Assembly (NCBI GenBank): GCA_018242205.1
Contig: JAFECJ010000016.1
Coordinates: 1-64,000, forward strand
DNA: 64,000 nt
DNA from: Pseudomonadota bacterium
GTDB taxonomy: Bacteria > Pseudomonadota > Alphaproteobacteria > Rhizobiales > Xanthobacteraceae
Direction: 5' to 3'
In this document: piece after piece, positions 23,956 to 33,402 of the stretch
Numbering within the stretch: the first letter of the stretch is position 1
How the letters are laid out: each line of letters opens with the position of its first letter
Notes under the pieces: generated by a model
Seen by the model: only the letters and a program-made list of their open reading frames with translations
Database searches by the model: none
What the model was told of the DNA's origin: nothing
Position numbers and translations under genes: made by a program

Positions 23956-25794
23956 ATGTCGCTTTTGACCGTCTTGCAGCGTGTCCGCCTGTGGCTTGCG
24001 CTTCTCGTCGTGGCCGGGCTGGCGGCCGGCTTCGTCGCCCGGCTGGGCGGCCATGCGGGCGCCGCGCAGACGATCTGGGCCGCGGTCACCGTGCCGGTGC
24101 TAGTAACGCTGCTGGCCGAGATTGTGGTGACGCTGCGGCAAGGCGAGGTGGGTCTCGACATCGTGGCGGCCCTGTCGATGAGCGCCGCGCTCCTGGTCGG
24201 CGAAGCCTTGGCGGCTGCGATCGTGGCGCTGATGTATGCCGGCGGCCAGTTGCTCGAGGGCTTCGCCGAGCGGCGGGCGCGCCGCGACATGACGACGCTG
24301 CTGTCGCGGGTGCCGCGGTCGGCGATGCGCCATCGCGACGGCCGCCTCGAGGAGGTGCCGCTCGAACTCATCCTGCCGGGCGACCGGCTGTTGATCCGGC
24401 GTGGCGACGTGATTCCGGTCGACGGCCGGGTCGCCGAAGGCGTGGCGGTCCTGGACCAGTCGGCCCTCACCGGGGAATCGCTGCCGGTGAAGCGAGCCGT
24501 CGGCGAGGCGGTCCTCAGCGGCGGCACCAATGCCGGCGACGCGTTCGACCTGGTCGCCGTGCACCGGGCGGAGGAGAGCACGTATGCCGGTGTGGTCCGT
24601 CTGGTGGAGGCGGCGCAGGCCTCGCGGGCGCCGATGGCGCGTCTCGCCGACCGCTATGCCCTTGTCTTCCTTGGGGTGACGGTGGTGCTGGCCGGCGCCG
24701 CGTGGTGGCTGAGCGGCGACGTCATCCGTGCGGTGGCGGTATTGGTGGTGGCGACGCCGTGCCCGTTGATTCTGGCGGTGCCGGTGGCGATCGTCTCTGG
24801 CCTGTCACGCGCCGCCAAACAGGGCATCCTGATCAAAGGCGGCAAGGTGATCGAAACGCTGGCGCGCGTGAGGGCGCTGGTGATCGACAAGACCGGCACG
24901 CTTACCGTCGGGCAGGCGCGCATTGTGGAGACGCGCACGGCCGATTCGATCGACGACGACGAGTTGCTGCGGCTCGCCGCGTCGCTCGACCAGGCCTCCA
25001 AGCACATCATTGGCCAGACCCTGGTCAGCGAGGCGCGCGCCCGCAATCTCGGCCTGGCCCTGCCGACGGAGGTGGCGGAGACGCCGGGCGAAGGCCTCGT
25101 CGGCCGCGTCGAGGGGCATGCCGTCATCGTCGGCGGCCTGCATTTCGTCGCCAGCAAGGTCGGCGATGCCGGCATGACACTTCTGGGCGGCGATCGGAAG
25201 CCCGGTGCACTTGCCGTGGCGGTCGCGATTGACGGTCAGCTTGCCGGGGTTCTCGTGCTTTCCGATGAACTCAGGGCCGGAACCGAACAATTGCTGACGA
25301 ACCTGCGCGGGCTCGGCATCGAGCGCATCGTCCTGGCGACCGGCGATCGCCGCGACGTCGCCCGCTTCATTACCGCCGGGCTGTCGCTGAATTCGGTGCG
25401 CTCGGAACTGACCCCCGATCAGAAGATCCTGGTGGTGCTGGCCGAACGCAAATACGGCCCGGTGATGATGGTCGGCGACGGCATCAACGACGCCCCGGCG
25501 CTCGCCGCCGCCGATGTCGGCGTCGCCATGGGCGCCAAGGGCGCGGCTGCGTCGGCGGAAGCGGCCGACGTGGTGCTGCTGGTCGATCATCTCGACCGTA
25601 TTCTCCCGGCGATCGCCATCGCCCGGCGCTCGCGCGCCATCGCCGTGCAAAGCGTCGTCGCCGGCATGGGCTTGTCGATCGTGGCGATGCTCGCCGCGGC
25701 GGCCGGTTACCTGGTGCCGGTCGAAGGCGCGCTGCTGCAGGAGGTCATCGACGTCGCGGTGATCTTCAACGCGCTGCGGGCGCTGCGCGGCTGA
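23956..25794 (+). CDS. P1B-type heavy-metal-transporting ATPase with TPC motif, no N-terminal metal domain
   Basis: A 612-residue transporter. Actuator domain with TGES, catalytic Asp311 in DKTGTLT, the HP-like region (SKHIIGQ, where many P1B pumps have S-x-HP), and hinge GDGINDAPAL near residue 505. The membrane metal site in TM6 reads ATPCPLILAVP (Thr267-Pro-Cys269), not the CPC of copper/zinc pumps. By the published P1B grouping, TPC marks a subgroup linked to nickel/iron, but there is no hemerythrin-like tail here. There is no N-terminal HMA domain or cysteine pair. It likely exports a divalent metal from the cytoplasm. Its start lacks a strong ribosome site; no metal-responsive regulator is adjacent. 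Confidence 0.9.
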   Translation: MSLLTVLQRVRLWLALLVVAGLAAGFVARLGGHAGAAQTIWAAVTVPVLVTLLAEIVVTLRQGEVGLDIVAALSMSAALLVGEALAAAIVALMYAGGQLLEGFAERRARRDMTTLLSRVPRSAMRHRDGRLEEVPLELILPGDRLLIRRGDVIPVDGRVAEGVAVLDQSALTGESLPVKRAVGEAVLSGGTNAGDAFDLVAVHRAEESTYAGVVRLVEAAQASRAPMARLADRYALVFLGVTVVLAGAAWWLSGDVIRAVAVLVVATPCPLILAVPVAIVSGLSRAAKQGILIKGGKVIETLARVRALVIDKTGTLTVGQARIVETRTADSIDDDELLRLAASLDQASKHIIGQTLVSEARARNLGLALPTEVAETPGEGLVGRVEGHAVIVGGLHFVASKVGDAGMTLLGGDRKPGALAVAVAIDGQLAGVLVLSDELRAGTEQLLTNLRGLGIERIVLATGDRRDVARFITAGLSLNSVRSELTPDQKILVVLAERKYGPVMMVGDGINDAPALAAADVGVAMGAKGAAASAEAADVVLLVDHLDRILPAIAIARRSRAIAVQSVVAGMGLSIVAMLAAAAGYLVPVEGALLQEVIDVAVIFNALRALRG

Positions 25795-25926
25795 GTTCCG
25801 CACGCGTGCCGCCATGTCGCGCGCAATCGTTGCAATTGGAACAGGAACGCCCTCGCGTGTCGTGCATTGACTGAACAACCGGATGCGCCGGCTCCCAGAA
25901 ACATGCGCCCGACACGGAGACTTCCA

Positions 25927-26430
25927 ATGGGTTTGTTCAGCAGCGACATCAAGACCATGGACGATCTGTTCGTTCATACGTTGAAAGACATCTACTACGC
26001 CGAGAACCAGATCCTCAAAGCGTTGCCCGAGATGATCGAGAAGGCGAGCGATAAAGGCCTCAAGCAGGGCCTCACCAGCCATCTCTCCGAAACCAAAAAT
26101 CACGTCGCGCGCCTCGACCAGGTGTTCAAGCTGCAGGGTCTCAAGCCGGAGGGCGTGGATTGCCCGGCCATCGACGGCATCATCGACGAGACCAACGAGA
26201 TCGCCGGTGAGGTTGCCGACAAGAGGGTGCTGGATGCCGCGTTGATCGCCGCCGGCCAGGCCGTCGAGCACTACGAGATGACCCGCTACGGCACGCTGAT
26301 CGCCTGGGCCAAGCAGCTCGGCCGCGCCGACGTCGCCAGTTTGCTCGAACAGACCCTCAAGGAAGAGAAGGCGGCCGACGCCAAGCTCTCGGGTCTCGCC
26401 GAACGCGGCATCAACGCCAAAGCCGCGTAA
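25927..26430 (+). CDS. YciE/YciF-family (DUF892) ferritin-like protein
   Basis: A 167-residue all-helical protein of the ferritin-like superfamily, induced by stress in enterobacteria. It begins with the family signature MDDLFVHTLKDIYYAENQIL; di-metal ligand positions are plausible in YYAENQ, HLSETKNH and AVEHYEMTRYG, where glutamates and histidines have ferritin-like spacing. ATG at 25927 has GGAGA 7 bases upstream, so the longer frame from 25867 is rejected. It follows the metal ATPase after 132 bases, and a terminator lies about 100 bases after its stop. Iron or peroxide-related function is inferred from family only. Confidence 0.88.
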   Translation: MGLFSSDIKTMDDLFVHTLKDIYYAENQILKALPEMIEKASDKGLKQGLTSHLSETKNHVARLDQVFKLQGLKPEGVDCPAIDGIIDETNEIAGEVADKRVLDAALIAAGQAVEHYEMTRYGTLIAWAKQLGRADVASLLEQTLKEEKAADAKLSGLAERGINAKAA

Positions 26431-26530
26431 TTGGGCGGCGTAACGACCGCCTGAGACCGGAAAGTCGCTGCCTATTCCCCCCGGGCAGTGAAGGCCGAGC
26501 GGATTGGCAGGATGCCGTGGCGGCCCGAAA

Positions 26531-26558
26531 AGACCTCGACCCCGGTCGGGGTCTTTTT
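26531..26558 (+). terminator. Rho-independent terminator after the YciE/YciF gene
   Basis: GACCCCG pairs with CGGGGTC, with outer agacc/ggtct pairs, and is followed by TTTTT. Confidence 0.8.
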
Positions 26559-26637
26559 GCGTGCGCGCTTTGCGTTGGCGGCGCGGCGGCCTTAGATGGT
26601 GGGAACGCCCTTGCCCGCCGCCTGGAATGACATCCTC

Positions 26638-28686
26638 ATGACCGCTACCGCCAATCCGCTGTTGTCCGACTGGACCCAACCCTTCGGTCTGCCGTCCTTT
26701 GCCGACCTCAAGCCCGAACACTTCCGTCCGGCTTTCGACGTCGCGCTCGAACGCCACCGCGCCGAGATCGACGCCATCGCCGCCGATCCCGCGCCGCCGA
26801 CCTTCGCCAACACCATCGAAGCGCTGGAGAAGAGCGGCCGCGACCTCGACAAAGTCGCCAATATCTTCTTCATCAAGGCTGGCGCTGACACCGGCGACGC
26901 GATCGAGGCGATCGAGCGCGACATCTCGCCGCTGCTCGCGCGCCACTCCAACGCGCTCTACCTCAACGGCCAGCTCTATGCCCGCATCGCCGACCTCTAT
27001 GCCCGGCGCGCCACGCTCGGGCTCAACGCCGAACAGGCGCGGCTGCTCGAGCGCTATCATCTGCGTTTCGTCCGCGCCGGCGGCGCGCTCGACAAGGCGA
27101 AGCAGGATCGGCTCGCTGCCATCAATGAACGTCTCGCCTCACTCGGCACTCAGTTCGGCCAGAACGTGCTCGCCGATGAGAAATCCTGGGCGCTGATCCT
27201 GGAGGAGGGCGATCTTGCCGGCTTGCCGGATTTCGCCCGCGACGCGGCGCGCGCCGCCGCCGCGGACCGCGGCCATCCCGGCAAATATGCCATCACGCTG
27301 GCGCGCTCGTCCTGCGAGGGCTTTCTCCAGTTCTCCTCGCGAAGAGACCTGCGCGAGAAGGTATTCGCCGCCTGGATCAAGCGCGGCGAGAATGGCGGCG
27401 CGACCGACAACCGCGCCGTGATCGCCGAGATGGTCAAGCTGCGCGATGAGCGCGCGCGTCTGCTCGGCTTCTCATCGTTCGCCGACTACCGGCTCGACGA
27501 CACCATGGCGAAGACGCCGGACGAGGCGCGCAAGCTGCTCAACGAGGTGTGGGGTAGGGCCCGCGCCAAGGCCGGCCGTGAGCGCGACGCCTTGCAGGCG
27601 ATGATCGCGGAAGAGGGCGGCAATTTCAAACTCGCGCCGTGGGACTGGCGCTATTACGCCGAGAAGCTGCGCAAGGCGAAGTACGATCTCGACGAGTCCG
27701 AGATAAAGCCGTATTTCCAGCTCGACAAGATCATCGAGGCCTCGTTCGACACCGCGCAGCGCCTGTTCGGCCTGTCGTTCAAGCCCGTGACCGTGCCGCT
27801 CTATCATCCCGATGCCCGCGCCTGGGATGTCACCGACGCGGCTGGCAATCATGTCGGCCTGTTCATCGGCGACTACTTCGCGCGCGCCTCGAAACATTCC
27901 GGCGCCTGGATGACGTCACTGCGCGATCAGCAGAAGCTGACCGGCGATACGCGGCCCGTCATTCTCAATGTCTGCAATTTTTCGAAGCCCGCGGCCGGCG
28001 AACCGGCGCTGTTGTCGTTCGACGACGCCCGCACTCTGTTCCACGAATTCGGGCACGGCCTGCACGGCCTGCTGTCGAACGTCACCTATCCGACCTTGTC
28101 CGGCACGGCGGTGGCGCGCGACTTCGTCGAATTGCCGTCGCAGCTTTACGAGCATTGGCTGGAAGTGCCGGCGATCCTGGAAAAATATGCGCGCCACGCC
28201 AAAACGGGGGCGCCGATGCCGAAGGCACTGCTCGACAAGGTGCTGGCGACGCGCACCTTCAATCAGGGCTTCGCCACGATCGAATATACGTCCTGCGCGC
28301 TGGTCGACCTCGACATTCATGCCGCCGGCGCCGCCGATCGTCTCGACGTCACGCAGTTCGAAAAGGATCGGCTCGCCGCCATCCACATGCCGGACGAGAT
28401 CGTGATGCGGCACCGCCTGCCGCACTTCCAGCATCTGTTCTCCGGCGACGGCTACGCCGCGGGCTATTACTCTTATATGTGGTCCGAGGTGCTCGATGCC
28501 GACGCCTTCGAAGCCTTCGAGGAAACCGGCAACGCATTCGACGCGGCGACGGCCAAGCGCTTGCACGACTACATCTACAGCGCCGGCAATTTGCGCGACC
28601 CGGCCGAGGCCTATAAGGCGTTCCGCGGCAAGCTGCCGTCGGTCGATGCGCTATTGAAGAAGCGCGGGCTGGCGGACGCGGCATGA
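26638..28686 (+). CDS. M3-family metallopeptidase (Dcp/oligopeptidase A type)
   Basis: A 682-residue cytoplasmic zinc peptidase. The active site is His469-Glu-Phe-Gly-His473 in LFHEFGHGLHGLLSN, and a third zinc ligand is expected in the following helix (DFVELPSQLYEHW). Length and the start (NPLLSDWTQPFGLPSFADLK) agree with the peptidyl-dipeptidase Dcp branch, which clips dipeptides from short peptides. ATG at 26638 is chosen because family members start near this point; an ORF from 26596 adds 14 residues with no support. The stop overlaps the start of the gamma-glutamyltransferase-like gene (ATGA), so both are translated together, consistent with a peptide-breakdown unit. Confidence 0.93.
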   Translation: MTATANPLLSDWTQPFGLPSFADLKPEHFRPAFDVALERHRAEIDAIAADPAPPTFANTIEALEKSGRDLDKVANIFFIKAGADTGDAIEAIERDISPLLARHSNALYLNGQLYARIADLYARRATLGLNAEQARLLERYHLRFVRAGGALDKAKQDRLAAINERLASLGTQFGQNVLADEKSWALILEEGDLAGLPDFARDAARAAAADRGHPGKYAITLARSSCEGFLQFSSRRDLREKVFAAWIKRGENGGATDNRAVIAEMVKLRDERARLLGFSSFADYRLDDTMAKTPDEARKLLNEVWGRARAKAGRERDALQAMIAEEGGNFKLAPWDWRYYAEKLRKAKYDLDESEIKPYFQLDKIIEASFDTAQRLFGLSFKPVTVPLYHPDARAWDVTDAAGNHVGLFIGDYFARASKHSGAWMTSLRDQQKLTGDTRPVILNVCNFSKPAAGEPALLSFDDARTLFHEFGHGLHGLLSNVTYPTLSGTAVARDFVELPSQLYEHWLEVPAILEKYARHAKTGAPMPKALLDKVLATRTFNQGFATIEYTSCALVDLDIHAAGAADRLDVTQFEKDRLAAIHMPDEIVMRHRLPHFQHLFSGDGYAAGYYSYMWSEVLDADAFEAFEETGNAFDAATAKRLHDYIYSAGNLRDPAEAYKAFRGKLPSVDALLKKRGLADAA

Positions 28687-30278
28687 ACCTCCACACCGCC
28701 GGCCACAAACGCGGCGTCGTTGCCGCGCCGCATGCCAAGGCCGTCGAGGACGGCCGCGCCATTCTCGCCGAAGGCGGCAATGCCATCGAGGCGATGATCG
28801 CCATGGCGGCGTCGATCGCCGCCGTCTATCCGCACATGAACCATATCGGCGGCGACGGCTTCTGGCTGATCCGCGAACCCCATGGCCGCGTGCGCGCACT
28901 GATGGGGGCCGGCCGCGCCGGCTCGAAAGCCACCATTCGGTTCTACCGCGATGCCGGTCATCACGAGATGCCGACGCGCGGGCCGCGCGCCGCGCTCACC
29001 GTGCCCGGCGCCGTCGCCGGCTGGCGGCTGGCGCTGGAGGCTGCGAAGCAGCACGGCGGCAAGCTGCCGCTCGATCTGTTGCTGGCGCCGGCGATCAAGC
29101 ATGCGCGCGACGGCTACACCGTGACGCGCAGCCAGACGCAGCTCTCGCGCGACAAGCTCGCCGAGCTTGCGGGCGTACCGGGCTTTCGCGACGTCTTTTT
29201 GGTCGACGGCAAGGTGCCGGACGAGGGCGCAACGCTCAAGCAGCCGGCTTTCGCGGCGACGCTCGATCATCTCGCCCATGCCGGGCTGGCCGATTTCTAT
29301 CGCGGCGATGTCGGCCGCGAGATCGCCGCCGATCTGGAGCGCATCGGCTCGCCGGTGACGCGCGAGGATCTCGAGACATACGAGGCGTGGGTCGCCGAGC
29401 CGCTCAGCGTCAATGTCAGTGCCGGCACGCTCTATAACGCGCCGCCGCCGACGCAAGGGTTGGCCTCGCTGATCATCCTCGCGCTGTTCGACCGGCTGCG
29501 CGTCACTGAGGGCGAGGGCTTCGCGCATATCCACGGTCTCATCGAAGCGACCAAGCGCGCCTTCCTGGTGCGCGACCGCGTCGTCACCGATCCCGATCGC
29601 GTCGACGGCCCGCTGTCGCGTTTTCTCGACGCGTCCTTCCTCGACGCCGAAGCGGCGAAGATCGACATGAAGAAGGCTGCGCCATGGCCCGACCCTAGCG
29701 TGCGCGGCGATACCATCTGGATGGGCGCGGCAGATTCATCCGGTCGCGTCGTCTCCTATATCCAGTCGATCTATTGGGAGTTCGGCTCCGGCTGTGTGCT
29801 GCCGAAGACGGGCGTCTTGATGCAGAACCGCGGCGCCAGCTTCTCACTCAACGACAAGGCGCTCAACGCGCTGGCGCCGGGGCGGCGTCCGTTCCACACG
29901 CTCAATCCGGCGCTTGCCGTCCTGAGGGATGGTCGCGTCATGGCCTACGGCACCATGGGCGGCGAGGGCCAGCCGCAGACGCAGAGCGCGGTCTTCACCC
30001 GCCACATTACTTATAAGCAGCCGCTGGAGCAGGCGCTCGACGCGCCGCGTTGGCTCTTGGGGCGCACCTGGGGTTCGTCGCATATGAACCTGCGCTTGGA
30101 AAAGCGCTTCGACGAAAACCTCATCGACCGCCTGATGTCGGCGCGTCACGACGTCGAAGTGCTCGACGCCGATTATTCCGACACGATGGGTCATGCCGGC
30201 GCGGTGCTGTTGCATCCGAATGGCACGCTGGAAGGCGGCCACGACCCGCGCGCCGACGGCGGCGCGGCCGGGGCGTGA
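28683..30278 (+). CDS. Gamma-glutamyltransferase family protein
   Basis: A 531-residue Ntn-hydrolase that normally cleaves itself into two subunits before a nucleophilic threonine. That residue is probably Thr344 in VRGDTIWMGAADSSGRVVSY, matching the conserved G-x-T-x-x-x-x-x-D-x-x-G pattern; GGDGFWLI near residue 57 and GGEGQPQTQSAV near 422 are also typical. There is no signal peptide, unlike the periplasmic GGTs, so this branch (often annotated gamma-glutamyltransferase or oxamate amidohydrolase-like) acts in the cytoplasm. Its ATGA overlap with the peptidase gene suggests it works on products such as gamma-glutamyl peptides, though other amides are possible. Confidence 0.88.
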   Translation: MNLHTAGHKRGVVAAPHAKAVEDGRAILAEGGNAIEAMIAMAASIAAVYPHMNHIGGDGFWLIREPHGRVRALMGAGRAGSKATIRFYRDAGHHEMPTRGPRAALTVPGAVAGWRLALEAAKQHGGKLPLDLLLAPAIKHARDGYTVTRSQTQLSRDKLAELAGVPGFRDVFLVDGKVPDEGATLKQPAFAATLDHLAHAGLADFYRGDVGREIAADLERIGSPVTREDLETYEAWVAEPLSVNVSAGTLYNAPPPTQGLASLIILALFDRLRVTEGEGFAHIHGLIEATKRAFLVRDRVVTDPDRVDGPLSRFLDASFLDAEAAKIDMKKAAPWPDPSVRGDTIWMGAADSSGRVVSYIQSIYWEFGSGCVLPKTGVLMQNRGASFSLNDKALNALAPGRRPFHTLNPALAVLRDGRVMAYGTMGGEGQPQTQSAVFTRHITYKQPLEQALDAPRWLLGRTWGSSHMNLRLEKRFDENLIDRLMSARHDVEVLDADYSDTMGHAGAVLLHPNGTLEGGHDPRADGGAAGA

Positions 30279-30280
30279 CC

Positions 30281-30383
30281 GGTCCTCATCCTGAGGAGCA
30301 TCGCGCAGCGATGCGTCCCGAAGGATGGAGCCGCTTCATGGTTCGAGATTGGCCTTCGGCCCTCCTCACCATGAGGGCGGCCG
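30281..30383. repeat. Long foldback repeat (TCATCCTGAGG family)
   Basis: Starts cctcatcctgaggagcatc and ends cctcctcaccatgaggg; inner atcgcgcagcgatgcg and ggccttcggcc are hairpins. Related to 21724-21827. It lies directly after the gamma-glutamyltransferase stop. Confidence 0.7.
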
Positions 30384-30437
30384 GACGTTCTACTATCACG
30401 TTCTAGTATTCATTCCGCCGTCCGCTATGTCTGGCGC

Positions 30438-31394
30438 ATGCACGGCGGACACTCGCATTCCCACGATCACGACCATTCCCACGGCCACGCCCACGGCCTT
30501 GGCGGCCATTCGCACGCGCCGACGAGTTTCGGCCGGACCTTCGCCATTGCCACCGGCCTCAACGTCGCGCTGGTCGCCGCGCAATTCATCTTCGGCCTGT
30601 GGGCCAATTCGCTGGCGCTGATCGCCGACGCCGGCCACAACCTCAGCGACGTCATGGGCCTGCTGCTGGCCTGGGGCGCCTTCGCTTTCGCTGGCTGGCG
30701 GCCGAGCAATGGCTTCACCTATCAGATGCGCGCGGCCTCAATTCTTGCCGCGCTCGCTAATGCGCTGCTGCTGGTGGCGGCCATTGCCATCATCACCTGG
30801 GAAGCGATCGCGCGCTTGAGCGCGCCGGAGCCGGTGGCGAGCGGCACGGTGATGCTGGTGGCGGCCATCGGCGTTGTCATCAACGGCGCTTCCGCCTGGC
30901 TGCTCAGCCGCGGCAGCCAATCCGACCTCAATATGCGCGGCGCCTTCCTGCACATGATGGCGGACGCCGCGGTCTCAGTCGCCGTCATCCTCGCCGGCCT
31001 CGGTATCTGGCTGACCGGCTGGCAATGGCTCGACCCGGCGGCCAGCCTGCTGATCTCCGTCGTCATCCTTATCGGCACTTGGCGGCTGCTGCGCGATTCG
31101 CTTCGGCTGGCGCTCAACGCCGCGCCGCGCGAGATCGATCCGACCGCCGTGCGCGGATACCTCGAAAGCCTGCCCGAGGTGAAAGGGCTGCACGACCTGC
31201 ACATCTGGGCCATGAGCACGACCGAAACCGCGATGACCTGTCATCTGGTCACACCGGAAGGCCACCCCGGCGATGCCTTCCTGCACCGCGTCGCCGACGA
31301 GCTCCAGCATCGTTTCGGTATCGGCCACACCACGGTGCAGATCGAGCTGGAAATGCGCGGGACCTGCCCAACGGCCTGTCCAATCGCGAGTTGA
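30438..31394 (+). CDS. CDF-family cation efflux protein (CzcD/ZitB-like)
   Basis: A 318-residue inner-membrane antiporter exporting Zn2+, Cd2+ or Co2+ against protons. The first 30 residues are a His-rich string (MHGGHSHSHDHDHSHGHAHG). Six TM segments follow; TM2 holds the site residues in LIADAGHNLSDVMGLLLAWG (H-x3-D) and TM5 in AFLHMMADAAVSVAVILAG. The C-terminal cytoplasmic domain includes GLHDLHIWAMSTTETAMTCH. These features agree with the zinc-type CDF. It stands alone after a palindromic repeat; no regulator is adjacent. Confidence 0.93.
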   Translation: MHGGHSHSHDHDHSHGHAHGLGGHSHAPTSFGRTFAIATGLNVALVAAQFIFGLWANSLALIADAGHNLSDVMGLLLAWGAFAFAGWRPSNGFTYQMRAASILAALANALLLVAAIAIITWEAIARLSAPEPVASGTVMLVAAIGVVINGASAWLLSRGSQSDLNMRGAFLHMMADAAVSVAVILAGLGIWLTGWQWLDPAASLLISVVILIGTWRLLRDSLRLALNAAPREIDPTAVRGYLESLPEVKGLHDLHIWAMSTTETAMTCHLVTPEGHPGDAFLHRVADELQHRFGIGHTTVQIELEMRGTCPTACPIAS

Positions 31395-31483
31395 GGGCGC
31401 GCGCTAACCTTTCCGCGCGGCCGCCCCGTTTCCGCCGCAGACTGTGCTAATGGTGGCGCGGCTTTCCAACCGATTTGGCGACG

Positions 31484-32134
31484 ATGACCCTGTCTCGGCT
31501 TTATGTAGCGATCGTGGCAATGGCGGCGGCGCTGGCGCTCACGGCGCCGGCCTCGGCGCACCCGCATGTCTGGGTGACGATGAAGACCGAACTGGTCTAT
31601 GCGCCGGACGGCACCCTGACCGGCGTCCGGCACGCCTGGGCCTTCGACGACATGTTCTCGGCCTTCGCCACGCAGGGCTATGAGAGCAAGGTCAAGGGCC
31701 AGTTCACCCGCGAGGAACTCGCGCCGCTCGCCAAGGTCAATGTCGAGTCGCTGAAGGACTACGATTACTTCACCTACGTCACCGCCGACGGCAAGAAGGT
31801 GAAGCTGAAAGATCCGGCGCCCGGTTATTACCTCGAATGGAAGGACGCCATCCTGACGTTGCATTTCACGCTGCCGCTGGAGCATCCGCTCAAGGCGCAG
31901 GAATTGCGCGTCGATGTCTACGATCCGTCGATCTTCGTCGATTTCGAATTCGCCAAGAAGGATCCGGTGCATCTCGTCGACGCGCCGGCGCACTGCAAGA
32001 TGGATGTCGTGCTGCCGCGCGAGATGACCTTCGCCGAAGGCAAGGCGCTGAGCATGATTCCGGCCGATCAGCCGAACGTCTCGATGGCGATCGGCGCCGA
32101 ATTCGCCAATAAGATACTCGTTCACTGTCCTTGA
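31484..32134 (+). CDS. DUF1007-family periplasmic protein, partner of NicO transporter
   Basis: A 216-residue secreted protein. Signal peptide (LYVAIVAMAAALALTAPASA) and, right after the cut site, HPHVWV, the family's characteristic histidine-containing N-terminus that could bind Ni or Co through the free amino group and histidines. The rest is predicted beta-rich (ELVYAPDGTLTGVRHAWAFD). DUF1007 genes regularly precede or are fused to NicO/RcnA-type transporters, and the next gene here is one. ATG at 31484 is used rather than a TTG three codons earlier. A metal-capture or delivery role is inferred from this association. Confidence 0.85.
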   Translation: MTLSRLYVAIVAMAAALALTAPASAHPHVWVTMKTELVYAPDGTLTGVRHAWAFDDMFSAFATQGYESKVKGQFTREELAPLAKVNVESLKDYDYFTYVTADGKKVKLKDPAPGYYLEWKDAILTLHFTLPLEHPLKAQELRVDVYDPSIFVDFEFAKKDPVHLVDAPAHCKMDVVLPREMTFAEGKALSMIPADQPNVSMAIGAEFANKILVHCP

Positions 32135-32175
32135 CCTTTCACCATCGCGGGGCGGCGATCCCAAGGATTTCACCG

Positions 32176-33315
32176 ATGCCAGTCTTGCCGCCGCGCTGCC
32201 GCGTCTCACAGCCGCTTCTGTTCATTGCCGCCGTCGCGCTGATCGCCTTTGCCGTCGATACGGCCTCGGCCGCGCCATTCGGCATGTCGGCGGGCGGTGC
32301 GCCGCCGCAGGTCTCGGGCTTTGCCGGCTGGATCCTCATGCAGCAGGCGATCTTCTACCGCATGCTGTCGGGCGCGATCCGCGCCACCAAGGCCGACGGC
32401 ACCGCGGCCCTCGGCCTGATGGGCATTTCGTTCGCCTATGGCATTTTCCACGCCGCCGGCCCCGGCCATGGCAAGGCGGTGATCTCGTCCTATCTCGTCG
32501 CCAACAACGAAACCTGGAAGCGCGGCATCGCTCTGGCCTTCGTCTCGGCGGTGCTGCAGGCGCTGACCGCGATCGTCATCGTCGCCATCGCCGCGGTGCT
32601 GCTCAATGCGACCTCGAAGGCGATGGGCGACACCGTGCGCATCGTCGAGACCGTGAGCTACGGGCTGATCGTGCTGATCGGCTTGCGGCTCACCTGGGTC
32701 AAGGGTCGGGCGTTCTTGAAACTCTTGATGCCGCAGCCGCAACCGCAACTCGCGCATGCACATGCTCATTCCGGCGGTCACGATCATGCTCACCATGAGC
32801 ACGTGCATACGGAAGCCTGCGCCCACGATGACGGCCACGACCACGGCCATGATCATCACCATCATGCGCATGACCATCATCACGGTCATGCTCACCATCA
32901 TCACGACCACGATCACGATGAGGGCCATGCCTGGGGACACGCCCATGCGCCGGAGCCGAGTGAACTGACCGGCAAGCACTGGCTGCGCCGCGGTCTCGCG
33001 GCCGTCTTCTCGGTCGGGCTGCGGCCCTGTTCGGGTGCGATTATCGTTCTGGTATTCGCGCTGGCGCAGGGTCTGTTCTGGGTCGGCGTCGCCTCGACCT
33101 TTGTCATGGGGCTCGGCACCGCGATCACCGTCTCTACCATCGCCACCTTGGCGGTGATGGCGCGCGGCATTGCCGGCAAGATAGCCGCGTCGAAATCCGG
33201 CGGCGGCATGTTGCTGCTGCGCGGCTTCGAGGCCGCCGCCGCCGTGCTCATCGTCGTATTCGGTGTGCTGCTGCTCACCGGCTACATGGTCAGCGAGCGC
33301 ATGATCGGGGTGTGA
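32176..33315 (+). CDS. NicO/RcnA-family nickel/cobalt transporter with His-rich loop
   Basis: A 379-residue membrane protein. An N-terminal signal-like segment, then TM helices with the signature YGIFHAAGPGHGKAVISSYL (the H-x4-D/H motif of Ni/Co transporters in H-A-A-G-P-G-H-G-K form) and GLRPCSGAIIVLVFALAQGL. Between them a cytoplasmic loop of about 75 residues is dominated by His, Asp and Ala. RcnA exports Ni/Co in E. coli, while others in the family take part in uptake. AAGGA lies 8 bases before ATG 32176. The nearby cobalt-type nitrile hydratase operon makes cobalt a likely substrate. Confidence 0.88.
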   Translation: MPVLPPRCRVSQPLLFIAAVALIAFAVDTASAAPFGMSAGGAPPQVSGFAGWILMQQAIFYRMLSGAIRATKADGTAALGLMGISFAYGIFHAAGPGHGKAVISSYLVANNETWKRGIALAFVSAVLQALTAIVIVAIAAVLLNATSKAMGDTVRIVETVSYGLIVLIGLRLTWVKGRAFLKLLMPQPQPQLAHAHAHSGGHDHAHHEHVHTEACAHDDGHDHGHDHHHHAHDHHHGHAHHHHDHDHDEGHAWGHAHAPEPSELTGKHWLRRGLAAVFSVGLRPCSGAIIVLVFALAQGLFWVGVASTFVMGLGTAITVSTIATLAVMARGIAGKIAASKSGGGMLLLRGFEAAAAVLIVVFGVLLLTGYMVSERMIGV

Positions 33316-33402
33316 CCTCCGCGCAAATTTGAGGCTACCATCGTCGGACAAGAATGGCGGGGCCCGCGCTCTGCTGTTATCGAGGTGGCGGAGGAGCGTT
33401 TC

